A DNA stretch of 64,000 bases from Nepenthes gracilis (lineage: Eukaryota; Streptophyta; Magnoliopsida; Caryophyllales; Nepenthaceae). The position numbers and the translations under genes were made by a program. Position 1 is the stretch's first letter; the number at the start of each line of letters is the position of its first letter. The stretch covers positions 10,170,308-10,234,307 of the forward strand of contig BSYO01000020.1 of assembly GCA_033239525.1 (NCBI GenBank). Reading direction: 5' to 3'. Positions 11,081 through 22,654 of this stretch are shown piece by piece. The notes below the pieces were generated by a model. That model made no database searches. It was not told where the DNA came from and worked only from the letters and a program-made list of their open reading frames with translations.

Positions 11081-12060
11081 TCAGGCCCTCCCAGTTGAAG
11101 GAGAGCTAGTTCCTACTAGCGGCCCTTCTAGCAGCCTCGACACTTCGGAGGACTGGGTCTCCAACCTCAAGCGGCATGCCTCTACCCGCCTGTTATAATA
11201 CCGTGCAGTACGCTGCTGATAGGCTACGGTCCTCAGGCGGACAATGTCCTGAACTTCCGGGAGAAGGTCATGGCATTCCCTAAGTCTCTGGGAGTTTGTG
11301 GCCAAATTGAAACATTCGACCCACAGGTAGCAAAGTCCCACTTCAACGAGGACAATAGCTTTAACTCCATAGCAGAGATTGAAGGGTGTCTCTCTCATTG
11401 GTTCCCGCGAGGTTGTGCAATACGACCAGAGCACAAAAAGTAACTCATCGACCCACAAGCCCCCTGCGACTTCCAGCTTGGTCTTCAGCCTGTGTAGCAG
11501 TGTGCGGTTAGTGACTTCGACCTGCCCGTTTGCCTGTGTATATGCCACAGAAGTGTGAACCAACCTAATAAGCAGGTTTGCACAATACTTGGTGAACCGT
11601 TTGCTGGTGAATTGGGTTTCATTGTTGGTCACCATGACCTCAAAAATCCCAAAACGGCAAACGATGTTTTGACGAAGGAGCTCTGTTGTGTTCTGCTCTG
11701 TGATTCATTCTAGGTGAACTGCTTCCACCCACTTGGTGAAGTGATCGATGTCGACAATGAAGAACTTCCTTTGCCCAAAGGCCAGAGGTAGCGGTCCAAG
11801 GATGTCAAGTCCTCACTATGCGAACGACCATGGGGATTGAAGGCTGTGTAGCTCCGTGTGAGGAAGGTTCATCATGGACCCATGGACCTGACAGCTTTCA
11901 CATTTTTTTATGAATTTCTAGGCATCTCGCTTCATCATGGGCAAGAAAATACCTTGCCGCATGATCTTGAATACGATATTTTTTCCTCCGATGTGCGAGC
12001 CGCATATGCCAAGATGGGCTTCGCTCAGTGCATACTCAGCTTCCTCAGGGTTTAGGCACT
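11081..12060 (-). pseudogene. pol: Integrase of element A, inactive
   Basis: Minus-strand frames encode the C-terminal part of pol. In order: a zinc-binding N-terminus (H..., KCESCQ near 11870-12000), the core with FIVDIDHFTKWVEA (first catalytic Asp), NNETQFTS and GQVEVTNR (catalytic Glu), and a tail RTARYYNRRVEACRL. The usual second-Asp motif (TDNGTQF type) reads TNNETQF, so the second catalytic aspartate is replaced by asparagine. There are stops inside the core. The longest open piece is 11081-11635 (184 codons). Confidence 0.75.
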
Positions 12061-12244
12061 TTAGGTAGGAGGAATTTCCTCGCCTGTATAGCTTGCCATT
12101 GAGGATCGCGTATCAGCCTACTGTCTTCTTGATCCGCTTGGCCTCATTGGCATTCGCAGGTAGTGTACCATCGGTCAGGTACTTATGGTATGGGGTCATT
12201 CAGTTGTCACCCTCGTCGTTCAATAGCACTTCCTGGTCTGGAGC

Positions 12245-12608
12245 GTCTATACTGGGTAAGGCCAGGGTTTCCCGTAGGTTCCTGGCGTACTACTCCAGAG
12301 ATCCTGCAACGGTGTCCCTAGCCAATTGGTCAGCTTTCCAGTTTTTGACTCTAGGCACGTGTACAATTCTGTAGTGCTCGAAAGCCTGGATTTTGCCTTT
12401 TGCTTTCGCCAAGTATCTCGCAAGCTGAGGGTTCGATGCCTCGAAGGCTCCTTGGATTTGATTGACCACAAGCATCGAGTCACTGTACACAAAAAGTGAC
12501 TTGGCGAATCATTCCTTTGCTAGAAGAAGTCCTACGAGAAGGGCTTCATATTCTGCCACATTATTAGTAGCAGTGAAGGTCAGCGTAATCGAGTACTTGA
12601 TCTCCATA
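12245..12608 (-). pseudogene. pol: Second (archaeal-type) RNase H of element A
   Basis: The minus-strand frame 12290-12490 contains YSDSMLVVNQIQG, then a lysine/alanine-rich helix and VKNWKADQLAR, the pattern of the second RNase H (aRNH) between RNase H and integrase in Tat elements. The upstream part (N-terminal strand with NGSS at about 12690 and the ECEA-type helix) is separated by frameshifts. This domain is the main evidence for assigning A to the Tat lineage. Confidence 0.65.
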
Positions 12609-13043
12609 TCATCTGGAGTCCTGAGCACGACTCCAACTCCGCACGACTCTGCCTCTGCTACCTGTTTGGGTGGATGATCCGTTCACATTCAAAATCCATG
12701 ATGGAACGTCTGGAGCATCCAAGCTCCTTGGGCTGCGTGGATCATCTAGAGCTAGGGTCGCCGCTTCGATGATGAAGTCCACCAGAGCTTGGCTCTTGAG
12801 GGCCGGTCGTGGTTGAAACTTCATGTCGAACTCTCCCAACTCTATGGCCCATTTGACAAGCCGCCCGGAGGTCTCCCGTTTTTGCAGGATCGGCTTCAAG
12901 GGTTGATTTGTTAGAATGATGATCTGATGAGCTTGGAAATAGGGTCTTAACTTCCGCGCTGAATAGATGAAGGTCAGCGTGATCCTCTCCGCGTGCAGGT
13001 AGTGGGTCTCCACGTCCGTCAGCACTCTACTTACGTAGTACAC
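12609..13043 (-). pseudogene. pol: RNase H (Ty3-type) of element A
   Basis: The 144-codon minus-strand frame begins MYYVSRVLTDVETHY and continues with YSARKLRPYFQAH, LTNQPL and GRLVKWAIELGEFD, characteristic of the gypsy RNase H domain. It continues into the linker and first strand of the second RNase H (ILNVNGSS). It follows RT immediately on the element strand. Confidence 0.75.
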
Positions 13044-14020
13044 CGGTCACTGCACGCCCTCATACTCTCTGACGAGCACTGAGCTAAGCGCCATGTCTGA
13101 CGTGGCCAGGTAAAGGTACAGGTCCTCGCCTGCGTGTGGCGAACACAGGAGAGGTAGGCTAACAAGGTACACTTTTAGCACTTTGAAAGCTTCCTCGCAC
13201 TCATCAGTCCACTGAAGTCCGGACAATTTTGTACCTCTAAGCGCCTTGAAGAAGGACAAGTACCTCTCCGCGGACTTAACTAGGAACCGCGAGAGGGCTG
13301 CCAACCGTTCGGTGAGCTTTTGTACTTCTTTCACTGTTCGCGGAGAATTCATGTCGACAATGGCTCTGATCTTTTTCGGGTTTGCTTCTATGCTGTGCTA
13401 GGACACGATGAAGCCTAGGAACTTTTAGGAGGTCACTTCGAATGCACATTTGGCTAGGCTGAGCTTCATCCTGTGAGCCCGGAGAACCTGAAAGGTCTCC
13501 TCTAAATCATAGACATGGTTGACGGCTAGCCTGCTATTTTCGAGCATGTCGTCAATGCATATCTCCATATTCCTCCCGATCTAGGCCTCGAACATCTTGT
13601 TCACAAGGCCCTGATAGGTTGCCCCGGCGTTTTTGAGGCTGAAGAGCATTCCCTTATAGAAGTACGTTACCTGGTCGGTCGTGAAGGAGGTATGCTTCTC
13701 ATCGTTCGGGTGCATTCTGATCTGGTTTTAGCTTGAGTGGACATCCATGAAGCTCAAGAGTTCGTGCCCGGACATCGAGTCTACAAACCAATCAATCCGA
13801 GGGAGCAAAAAGCTGTCATTAGGGCAGGCTTTGGTCACGTCGGTGAAGTTCACGTACAACCGTCACTTACCATTGCTCTTTTTATGAGCACGACGTTGGA
13901 TAGCCAGTTTAGATACTCGACCTCTCTAATGAATCAAGCGTCCAACAGTCTCTTCACTTCCTTATGGATGTCAGCTTTTTTACGGAGTGGTTCCTGCGCT
14001 TTTGCTTTACGGGTTTGTGG
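13044..14020 (-). pseudogene. pol: Reverse transcriptase of element A, inactive
   Basis: Minus-strand fragments in order: ELLSFMDVHSS (first catalytic Asp, near 13745), then frames with TDQVTYFYKGM and LKNAGATYQ, the active site EICIDDML (about 13540-13565), and thumb/connection 13047-13352 (SPRTVKEVQKLTERLAALSRF). The usual YVDD box is CIDD: both aspartates remain, but Tyr is Cys and Val is Ile. Several in-frame stops break the domain. This is degraded by substitution, unlike the B copies, which are broken mainly by small indels. Confidence 0.75.
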
Positions 14021-14274
14021 TCGAGATTGATGCCAAACTTGTGAACCATTACTCCGACCGGTATCCCATGCATGTCGGGAGGGACCACGCGGAAGCCGAT
14101 TAGCCGCTCGCGGTTGACCGAGGAGAGAGAGCTGCCGACATGTACGCACCTCTCTGGCTCTACAGGATCCAGAGGAATCACTTCGGTTGCTTCTCCTGAC
14201 TAGGCTTGTTGTAGCGTGGCTTCATCGCGGAGATCCAAGTCTCTGTCCAAGCGATTTGGCACTGCTGGAATGAC

Positions 14275-14870
14275 TTAGGACAAGTAGCATGTCTGCCCCA
14301 TTGCCTGATCCCCGAGCACCTCTTCTACGTTGTATGGGGTTAAAAACTTTATCTTTAGATGACGTATCGAAGTAACAACCTCGGAGATCGTGAGAAACGG
14401 TCTACCCAGGATGGAGTTGTAAACGGACGGTAGATCGATGACAAAGAACGTTAGCTCTTGCGTTGCAATGTGTGGGTAAGCTCCCATCGTGATCTCTAGC
14501 TGGACTACTTCCTGCACAGATACAGGTTTGTTGTCCAGGCCATATAGAGGGCCATTGTCCGCTTTCATTTGACTTCATATTAATCCAAGCTTAAAAAAGA
14601 CGACAAAATATAATAAATTCTGAGAGCTTTCATTATCAACAAATACCCGTTTCAATTAGTAGTCAACCGTACCATCTGAAATGATGGCGGATACAACAAG
14701 GGGATCATAATGGGGGAATGTTACATGAGCCATATTGTCTCTACCAAAGCTAATAACATCACTCCTATCCCCTATCCTCGCTCTTTTGCTGCTAAAAGTC
14801 TGCTCGATGTGCGCCTGCCTGCTACTCTTAGTCGGCACGGTTGAGATCACGCTGATCACGCCGGTGGCTG
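14275..14870 (-). pseudogene. pol: Aspartic protease region of element A
   Basis: Two minus-strand frames (14656-14859 and 14275-14568) with a stop between them encode SFGRDNMAHVTFPHYDPLVV, RVFVDNESSQNLLY (catalytic Asp with NES instead of TGS/GGS), GPLYGLDNKPVSVQE, LPSVYNSILGRPFL and QTCYLS. The order matches the protease ORF of B2 (52090-52788). The Asp is kept but the following residues are unusual. Confidence 0.7.
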
Positions 14871-14879
14871 TATGGTTCC

Positions 14880-16414
14880 TTAGAGGCTTTCTCGCCTAAC
14901 CTTTTGAGGCTGCAGGGGCCTGCCTCGAGCCCTTCACGAACTGCTTGAGGTGTCCGTGGCGGATCAGAATCCCTATCTCCTATTGCAAGGTCCAACAGTT
15001 CTCCGTATAATGCCCTAGACAGCAGTGGTTTGACAGTATTTCGTCTGATCTCCATCGGTCGGACCCTTCGATGCTTTCGGCCACTTGAAGAACTTTTCGT
15101 CCAATATCTGCATCAGAATATTTGCATGGGTATCATTCAGAATGGCCCGTACTCCTTCCTAGATAGCGTAAAGGCCGCAGCTGCTTGTTGCTCTCCTGGA
15201 AGCCGCTACTATCGTCGTTTCTCTTCTTCCCAACAGCCAGCTTAGGTCCTTCCGGAGGGTGGTCCACATGTTCGGGACACTTTGCCTCGTTGGCTTACTC
15301 CGCCAAGATGTAGGCTAGGGCGATGGCCTCTGCTTTCCAGAAGGACTGAGGGCGCTGATGCGACAAGTGCTTCAAGAAGTCTCCTACCGCTAACGTAGCA
15401 ACGAAGGCATTGAGCTTCAACTCATCGAAAAACTGGGGTATCCTGCGCGCCTCAGTGATGAAGTAGTTGAGGAATCGCTTCAGACATTTGTCCATCCTCT
15501 AGCGGAGGCAGACCAGGTGCCACGGCTACTTCTCTTCCCTCTAGTTGGAGGCGAATCGGCTCAAAAAGCAGTCTGCAAGCTTGTCGAAGGAGGGGATGGA
15601 GTTTTGGCGGGAGGCCATGGACCCAAAGCAGCGCATCCCCCCTGTGGGTGACGGGGAAGTACTGGCACATCACGGCCTTGTTCGCTCCTTACATGAACAA
15701 GTGAGTATGGAAGCAATTAAGGTGGTCCATTGAATCCTTACTTCCATTGTACCCATCCAATGTTGGCATCTTGAACTTACGGGGGAGCGACTAGGCCTGG
15801 ATATCCATGGCAAATAGTGACCTTTGCAGGTCAGCGGAAGACCATGCTGGTCTCTCCTTGTGGAGGAGATCTCAGAGCACTTTCACCTTCTCCTCCATCG
15901 GTGGGTTGGACTTGCTTCTCCACGCGATGATAACTTCGCAGAAGCTCGTGTGTGACCCTACTTGTTCTTCCGCTTGGGGTGGCCCTGCACTATTGGAGTC
16001 TGCGGATGTCTGCCTTCTTTCTCCACGGGAGTTACGGGGGTTATGCCGCTCTGGGCTCTCCACCTGTTCGTCCCAGCTAGAATGGCTTCCAGCTGCAGAC
16101 TGGGCCCTACTACCGGAGGCTGCTTGGGCCTCGGCGTCATCAGGCAGATTTGATCTACCCCTAAGGGCTCCGGCAAGACGTCTTTCCCACCAGGAGGATG
16201 ACGCCTGAGATGTCGAAGGAGCAGCCCCCATCCACGGTGTGCCTATCCAATTGTAGAGGACCTAAATCATCAGCCTCATGTTGCCCATGGCGACGGCTAG
16301 GCGATGAATGTCAAGCTCCGAACAAATATCAGCATAGCTACCCACTAAGGAGTCGTCGCCGCGAACAACTGCATCTCTTGCTGGGGCACTGGCTTGCGCT
16401 CGGGTGTTGACCAT
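14880..16414 (-). pseudogene. gag: gag of element A
   Basis: The start codon is probably ATG 16414-16412 on the minus strand (MVNTRAQASAPA...), 62 bp after the primer-binding motif. Then: a low-complexity, Ser/Arg-rich N-terminus (15872-16231), the retrotransposon gag core with CQYFPVTHRGDALLWVHGLP (15600-15673), and RFLNYFITEARRIPQF plus DFLKHLSH (15295-15495). The C-terminal part with the nucleic-acid-binding motif is not readable. Stops and frameshifts separate the pieces. Confidence 0.65.
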
Positions 16415-16475
16415 TTTGTAGTAAAGGAATGAGTGTTGAAAGGAGACAATAGACTTTTGGTCGCGTTTCCATAAA

Positions 16476-16484
16476 CGGCGCCAA
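16476..16484 (-). promoter_or_regulatory. Primer-binding site of element A
   Basis: On the minus strand TTGGCGCCG abuts the 5' LTR. TGGCGCCG is the complement of the 3' end (with CCA) of plant tRNA-Asp; the match beyond these eight bases is poor, so the primer tRNA is inferred. The leader that follows shares blocks with array C. Confidence 0.7.
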
Positions 16485-17306
16485 TATTGCGTGCCGTGTT
16501 CCTAATTGTTGTACAGATTATGAAACCTTCGGATTCCTCGTCGTCCAGAGGCGATCACGAGCGGGTTCGGTCTCTATCATTGTTAACCTAGAACCTATAC
16601 AATACAATTAACAAACAAGAGATCAGAAATTCGGTAGAGATCATTGTTAACCTTGAATTCGATCCCCAGAGTTCAATCAGAGTTCCAAGCCCGTTTCCTG
16701 TGAAAGGAGAGGGAATTTATAGGCTTCTTGGATTGGAGCTTTGGGCACGAAAATCCTTCTTGCAGGGATCCGTCGACCGTTGCCCAGTGGTGGTCTCCGG
16801 TGTGTTAGTTGTGGCCTTGTGGTGGAGGGGAAACCTCTATGTGCCGCAGGCCACGCTTGGTCTTCCTCTTACGCTAGAATTGGCCGGAGAACTATGAACT
16901 GTTGTGTGAGCCGTGGCTGGTAGAGTTGACCTTCTCCTCGTTGGCTCGTTTGCTCTGCGCTGTCCCTACCGCCTTGTAGCCACATTAATGGGCTGTAGGC
17001 GACGGCGATTGGTTGTGAGCACTGGGCTGTCACGTAGGCTGCTTTAAATATTGGCCTGAGTTGGCTGCTTACGCTGATTGGCTGTGAACACTGGGCTGCC
17101 ACATAGGCTGCTTTGAATATTGGGCCGAGTTAGCCGCTTGGGCTGCTTTGAATATTGGGCTGAGTTGGCCGCTTACGCCGATTGGTTGCGCACACTAGGC
17201 TGCCACGTAGGCTGCTTTGAATATTGGGCTGAGTTGGCCGCTTGAGCTGCTTCTTCACGGATTGGGTCTGGCGTCTCTTCGGGCTTTACTAGTACTGGAC
17301 CCAACA
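16485..17306 (-). repeat. 5' LTR of element A
   Basis: On the element strand it starts TGTTGGGTCCAGTAC at 17306 and ends next to the primer site at 16485 (CAATA, an altered CAACA). A TATA box (TATAAATTCCC) is at about 16721-16711 on the minus strand. Relative to the left LTR it lacks about 300 bp around 16620 and has extra copies of a short block near 16980-17260. Confidence 0.8.
16980..17260. repeat. Local tandem copies within the 5' LTR of element A
   Basis: A block centred on GGCTGCTTTGAATATTGG plus GAGTTGGCCGCTT occurs four times (from about 17037, 17107, 17141 and 17208). The left LTR has it once (from about 5438). Spacing is uneven (34-70 bp). This is a U3 expansion confined to one LTR. 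Confidence 0.75.
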
Positions 17307-18236
17307 ACGACCACAACCAAGAAGATTTTGGTGGGTAATTACAGAGATATTATATCAAAACATATTCTTTTTAATTATTTTGTTCTTAAATAAAGATATC
17401 TATGAAATATTTTACATAATTATTTTAAATATTCTTAACCAAAAACTACTATATTTTTTCGGAAATATGCTAAAAAGAGAAAAAATCCTAAAATACCGAC
17501 AAACATTTAATATTAAATTCACACGACATGATGGTAGTAGTTTTGCGTTGGGAATATCCAGTGCAAAGCTACTAAATGGGTGAGCTACCGATTTCTTAAA
17601 GTGGACTTTATAATTTATTTATTAAGTCACATTATGGATGAGTATTTTACTAAATATTTCTATTATCTTAATCTACTATTTGTATGATTTCTGTTGAAAT
17701 AAATACTCAAAAGAGGGTGGTTGTAAAGCAATGAATTCAAAACAGACTTCCTCTTTATCGAGTAGAATATATAGCATGATTTCATGATCCAATACCAAAC
17801 TTATTCTAATTTTATACTATCAAATTGAATTGATATGTTGAGATTTCTTACGGAATCATTTATTCATTGAGTATTATTAATATTTTGTCTTAAAGGGAAT
17901 TTGATGTTAGACATTAATGTGGCTAAAACAACCACTAAACTCATCACTTGGTCTATGTTTAACTTGATGTGATAACTAAACTCATCAATTCTCAAATTTA
18001 AGAAATAAATATACGAATCATTGCGATAAGTCCTCTAATAATGAGTAATATCTTTCATGTATTATAATATATTATATTTCTCAAGTCATCCGGTAACTTT
18101 ACTTTATGAATAAACCCTATTTTTATTCTTTGTCCATCTTAATGATATTCTCAAATTAATCAATGTGTATACAATTTTGAGAAATATCACAATAATAAAA
18201 TAGAAATTTATAACATCATTATCCATACAATGAAAA
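17307..18236. other. AT-rich flank downstream of the copia element
   Basis: No gene. This may hold the 3' untranslated region and 3' LTR of the minus-strand copia element that ends at 18237, but no matching second LTR was found near 22260-22654, so no LTR is called. Confidence 0.4.
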
Positions 18237-18596
18237 TTACAAAATGGAACTCAATCCCATTTCAGTTACAAGATCCTTGAACCTCAATGGTGGCATGCCT
18301 TTTGTCAAAGGATCAGCAATCATCAATTCAGTGTTGATATGCTTAATAACAATTTTCTTTCTTTTAATGCGCTCCTTTGTGGCTAAAAATTGAATGTCGA
18401 TGTGTTTACTTCGACTGCTACTTTTATTATTTTCAGTCAGGAAAACAGCAGCTGAATTATCGCAAAATATCTTTAATGACCTTGAGATGGAATCAACCAC
18501 TCTAAACCTAGATATGAAATTTCTCGTCCATACACCACACTTTATAGCCTCGAAACAAGTAACGAACTTGGCCTCCATAGTGAAAGTAGCAATCAA
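18237..18596 (-). pseudogene. pol: copia RNase H
   Basis: The 119-codon frame has TMEAKFVTCFEAIKCGVWTR, FCDNSAAVFLTEN, SRSKHIDIQFLATKE and ELMIADPLTKGMPP, ending MGLSSIL. This is the standard C-terminal RNase H of plant copia polyproteins. The usual SAEYIA-type helix appears here as MEAKFVT with Glu kept. The upstream part (18597-18794) is frame-broken. Confidence 0.85.
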
Positions 18597-18794
18597 AATT
18601 TACTTTACACTCCGTCAGGATACAGCTCCACCGACAAATAAAAATATGTAACTGGATGTTGGTTTTCGTGAATCAACGCATCCAGCAAAGTCTGAATCGG
18701 AGTACGCCAAAATTTTCAAATTGTCGGTCCGTCTATATGTAAGCATGTAGTTTTTGGTATCTTGAAGATACCTCATGACTTTCTTGGCAGCTTT

Positions 18795-20165
18795 TCAGTG
18801 TTCGATTCCTGGATTACTCTGAAATCTTCTCAACATTCCAACTGTAAATGCTATGTCAGGTCTTGTATATACCTGAGCATACATTAAACTTCCAACAATG
18901 GAAGCATATGGAATGTTCTTGATTTGTTCCCGTTCCAAATCGTTTTTCGGACATTTGCTCAAATTGAGCCTATCACCCTTCACAATGGGTGCTACACTTG
19001 GTGAACAATCTTTCATCCGAAATCTCTGTAAAACTTTATTGATATAAGTCTCTTGAGACAAACCCAGAACACAACGCGGTCTGTCTCGATGTATCCTTAT
19101 GCCAATGACATAAGATGCATCACCCATATCCTTCATTTTAAATTTTTCAGAGAGAAATTGTTTCACCTCATACAACAACCCTTTATCATTGGATGCAAGT
19201 AAAATATCATCCACATATAAGACAAGGAAACAAGTCTTACTCACATTGACCTTCTGATATATATATTGATCCAAAATATTCTTTTTAAAACTGAATGAAG
19301 AGATAATTTCATCAAATTTCAAATACCATTGACGGGATGCTTGTTTCAATCTATATATGGACTTTTTTAATTGGCATAACAATTGCTCACCATCATTAGA
19401 GGAGAATCCTTCTGGTTATTTCTTGTAAACCTCTTCCTCTAGATTAATATTTAAAAATACTGTTTTCACATCCATTTATTATAATTCCATATCAAAATGA
19501 GCAACCAATGTCAAAATCATGCGAAGAAAGTCCTTTTTAGATACAGGAGAAAAAGTCTCCTTGTAATCAATTCCTTCCTTTTGAGTATATCCCTTAATAA
19601 TGAGTCTTACCTTATATCTTTCGATATTGCCCAATGAGTCATTCTTTATTTTAAAGACCCATTTACACCCTATGATTTTCGCCCCTTTAGGCAATTCAAT
19701 AAGATTCCAGACTCCATTGCTACTCATGGAACTCATCTCTTCTTTCATGACATTGTACCATAATTTTGATTCATTACAACTCATTGCATGTGAAAACGTT
19801 TCAGGATCATTTTCAACTCTCCCATTGTAGTCAGACTCTTTCGAATATACAATATAATCACTAGGGATTACTGGCTTTCTCATTCTAAAAGACCTTCTTA
19901 ATGTTGTATCATCATCCTTAACAGGAGTATGTTGTATAACTATTTTAGACAAATCCTGAATTTCATGGTCAACTGGAATATAATCAGTATTTTGTGGAAT
20001 GACATTGATTGGCTGTTCAACACCAGATTGATCTTGAGGGGTGTTATGTTCATTAATCAACCTATCATATGAAGTGGAGAGTTGAAAAACCAAATGATCA
20101 GTTCTTGATCGTTTTCTCCCATTCATTAAGTCATTCTCAAGAAATTTTACATTTCTTGATTTCAC
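18795..20165 (-). pseudogene. pol: copia reverse transcriptase, two frames
   Basis: The N-terminal half (19479-20165) has WNLIELPKGAKIIGCKWVFK, KGYTQKEGIDYKETFSPV and ends VAHFDMEL. The C-terminal half (18795-19382) has LKKSIYRLKQASRQWY, LVLYVDDILLASND with an intact YVDD box, VIGIRIHRDR and GSLMYAQVYTRPDIAF. A stop-bearing stretch (19383-19478) separates them. The sequence before the RT core, IVYSKESDYNGRVENDPETF, is the usual linker. Confidence 0.85.
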
Positions 20166-21054
20166 AATCCTAGTGGTATGAGATGGACAGTAAAATTTGT
20201 ATCCCTTGGACCGTTCAGCAATCCAATGAAATGCCCACTAATAGTCCTTGGATCCAACTTCTTCTCTTGTGGGTTATAAACTCTTCCTTCGGATGGGCAT
20301 CCCCATACGCATACATGTTACAAACTCGATTTTCAACCTTTCTATAACTCAAAAGGAGTTTTTGGAACAACTTTTGTTGGGACCCGATTTAATAAATATA
20401 CCGCCGTTTTAAGAGCTTCACTCCACAAGGATTTAAAAGTTCGGAGTTACTAAGCATATTTCTTACCATGTCCAACAATACTCGGTTTCTTCTTTCTACT
20501 ATACCATTTTGGTCCGGAGAACCAGGCATAATGTATTGGGTAACAATCCCATGTTCTTGAAGCAACCTTGCAAATAGACGAGGCATTTGTCCATCTTCAG
20601 TATATCTACCATAATACTCTCCACCTCTATCTGATCTCACAATTTTTATATTTTTTCTAGATTATTTCTCTATTTCTGTTTTAAACAATTTAAAAGCATC
20701 TAAGGCTTCATATTTATTATGAAGCAAGTAGAGATACATATATCCTAAGAAATCATCAATAAAGGTGAAAAAATATTTTGAGTCATGTGAGTCTATATCA
20801 GAACTACAAATGTCAGTATGTATGATCTCTAATATGTCCGAACTCCTCTTGGCATTTTTCTTAGTCTTGTTGGTCTGCTTTTCTTTAATGTAATCCACAC
20901 AAGTCTCAAAGTTAGTAAAATCTAGAGTACTAAGTACTTCATTATTTACCAATCTTTTGATTCTATCAATGGAGATATGATCTAATCTCCTATGCCACAA
21001 CATAGATGAACATTCATTTATAATACATCTTTTAATTTCAGTATTAACATGCAC
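20166..21054 (-). pseudogene. pol: copia GAG-pre-integrase and integrase
   Basis: 20662-21054 has the zinc-binding start LWHRRLDHIS, CVDYIKEKQ and IIHTDICSS (first catalytic Asp), then FFTFIDDFLGYMYLYLL. 20389-20640 has RSDRGGEYYG (second Asp) and PGSPDQNGIVERRNR with the catalytic Glu. The segments lie in different frames, and the C-terminal part toward 20166 is broken. Confidence 0.8.
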
Positions 21055-21420
21055 AGTATTGAAAGAGGTATTGTTTTATAAATTTAAATAATAAAGATCA
21101 TCAGGCAATGTATCATTTTCAATAATATCAGATTTATAATATAAATTGAAGAATGAGTCTGAAAATGTAATAGAATATTCATAGGGTACAAGTCTTGAAA
21201 CAGAAATCAAATTTCTAGAGAAATTTAGAATATAAAAGGCCTTTTCAAGTGTCAAAACAAAACCGCTACTCAAAACTAAACTGCATGTGCCAATGGCCTT
21301 CACATGTGAACACATCTTATTTCCGGAGAAGATGTATTGTTCACTGCCCACTAGTTTCCTTAGGTTTTGTAAGCCCTGTAAGAAATTTAAAATATGAATT
21401 GTAGAACCAGAGTCAATTCA
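21055..21420 (-). pseudogene. pol: copia protease region, C-terminal part
   Basis: The frame 21076-21351 reads MGSEQYIFSGNKMCSHVKAI, then LVLSSGFVLTLEKAFYILNF and RNLISVSRLVPYEYSITF, the conserved region between protease and integrase in this copia group. The catalytic Asp would lie near 21400 (N..WIDSGST type), where the frame is interrupted. Confidence 0.7.
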
Positions 21421-21489
21421 CCATGTGTTACGTGCAACATTAATCATATTAGATTTAAAGCATACAAAAGAGAATGGATTACCTTTCTT

Positions 21490-22255
21490 TTCAAGCCAAT
21501 TCTGATACTTGAAACAGTCCTTCTTTACGTGTCACTTTTTTTTTACAGAAGAAGCACTTGGACTCCTTCTTCATATCAGATTGGGAAGGTACTTTACCTT
21601 TTTCCTTTGGTTTGGCCTGCGTCTTGAACCTTCCATCATTGACCATGTAGACGCTCTCACTTTGCTCCATCATGAGCATTCCTTCCTCTTGAACACACAT
21701 TGTCATGAATTCGTTTATTTACCATTTATCCTTATGTGTGTTATAAGAGATTTTAAAAGGCCCATATTACGGTAGAAGCGAATTCAAAATATAATTTACA
21801 AAGAAAGGTTCAGACATTTTCACCTCTAAGTTTTTAATTGAGCTGCAAGATCTCTCATCTGCATTATGTGCTCACGCACACCCTTAATATTGGTGAGCCT
21901 AATAGATGAAAACTTCATTATTAGGGTGCTTGCAACTGCTTTATCTGAAGTCACAAATTACTTATCGATTGCATTCAGTAAATCTTACACTTTATTATGC
22001 TGGTCGACAGAACCACGAATACCAGCAGAAATTTTAGTCTTTATGAACATTAAAATGAGGTGATTAGATCACTTCCAGCGTTCATAAAGAGTTACCTCAT
22101 CCGGAGTGCTGGTAAGGATAAGAGCAAGTGGTTCGTCTTTTCGGATAACATAATCGATATCCAACCACCCTAAGTGAAAAATAATTCTCTCCTTCCACAC
22201 TTTATAGTTGTCACCTTTCAGTTCAGAAATTTCACATCTAATATCGAAAAGATTT
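21490..22255 (-). pseudogene. gag: copia gag
   Basis: Translating leftward from 22255 gives ELKGDNYKVWKERIIFHLGW and LDIDYVIRKDEP, typical of the plant copia gag N-terminus. NIKGVREHIMQMRDLAAQL follows near 21850. The C-terminus has KKESKCFFCKKKVTRKEG (21491-21706), a damaged CCHC zinc knuckle in which only the first two cysteines are kept. Several stops and frameshifts. Confidence 0.75.
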
Positions 22256-22654
22256 ACAGATTGAATAGCTGCATAAATATAAATGCATACTTAACATTCA
22301 ACAAATGAGGTTAACAAATTACAGAATTATGTTTTACCAATGTAAAACATATATCATGAATCAATAGACAAAAAAATTACCTGTGGGCTAAATTTTAATT
22401 CCAATAGATTCATGTTCAATTTTATGATAAAATTATCAAATTATATTTCATTCTTAATCCCTGTGGATAAATTAAGAAAAATAATTTGACATTTCATCAC
22501 GATTAATTAATTTAATATAATAAAATTTTTTGTAGGATAAATTTTATTATATCAAAATAATTATCCACAATTTATGTCTTTATACCACACGTGATAATAA
22601 AAAAAAAATTTTATTAATTAAGGGTGCTGTGGTGAATCCCTAATTAATTAAATT
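22256..22654. other. AT-rich stretch between copia gag and array C
   Basis: No gene. It contains several short imperfect repeats around TGTGG.TAAATT and long A/T runs. It may be the leader or LTR of the copia element, cut by array C. Confidence 0.4.

Larger units (their letters stand above)
4611..17306 (-). mobile_element. Element A: old Tat-type Ty3/gypsy retrotransposon with an antisense gene
   Basis: Two related LTRs (4611-5540 and 16485-17306) bracket, on the minus strand, a primer-binding site, gag, protease, RT, RNase H, a second RNase H and integrase. These are followed by a 5-kb segment with plus-strand frames and a polypurine tract. A second, archaeal-type RNase H before integrase is a known hallmark of the plant Tat lineage. 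All frames have stops or frameshifts, catalytic residues are changed (RT YVDD to CIDD; an integrase aspartate to asparagine), and no clean target duplication flanks the element (ATCAC against ACGAC). It is therefore an old, dead copy. The two LTRs differ by a large indel and by local tandem copies. Confidence 0.85.
18237..22255 (-). mobile_element. Degraded Ty1/copia retrotransposon
   Basis: Reading leftward the order is gag, protease, integrase, RT, RNase H. Integrase before RT is diagnostic of Ty1/copia. All domains are recognisable but interrupted by stops. Neither LTR could be defined, and no tRNA-Met primer site is seen near 22260. At its right, the AT-rich flank ends where array C begins. 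Confidence 0.85.

Noticed and set aside
17307..22654. LTR pair for the copia element
   Set aside because: The AT-rich flanks at 17307-18236 and 22256-22654 do not match each other by eye and lack a visible tRNA-Met primer site.
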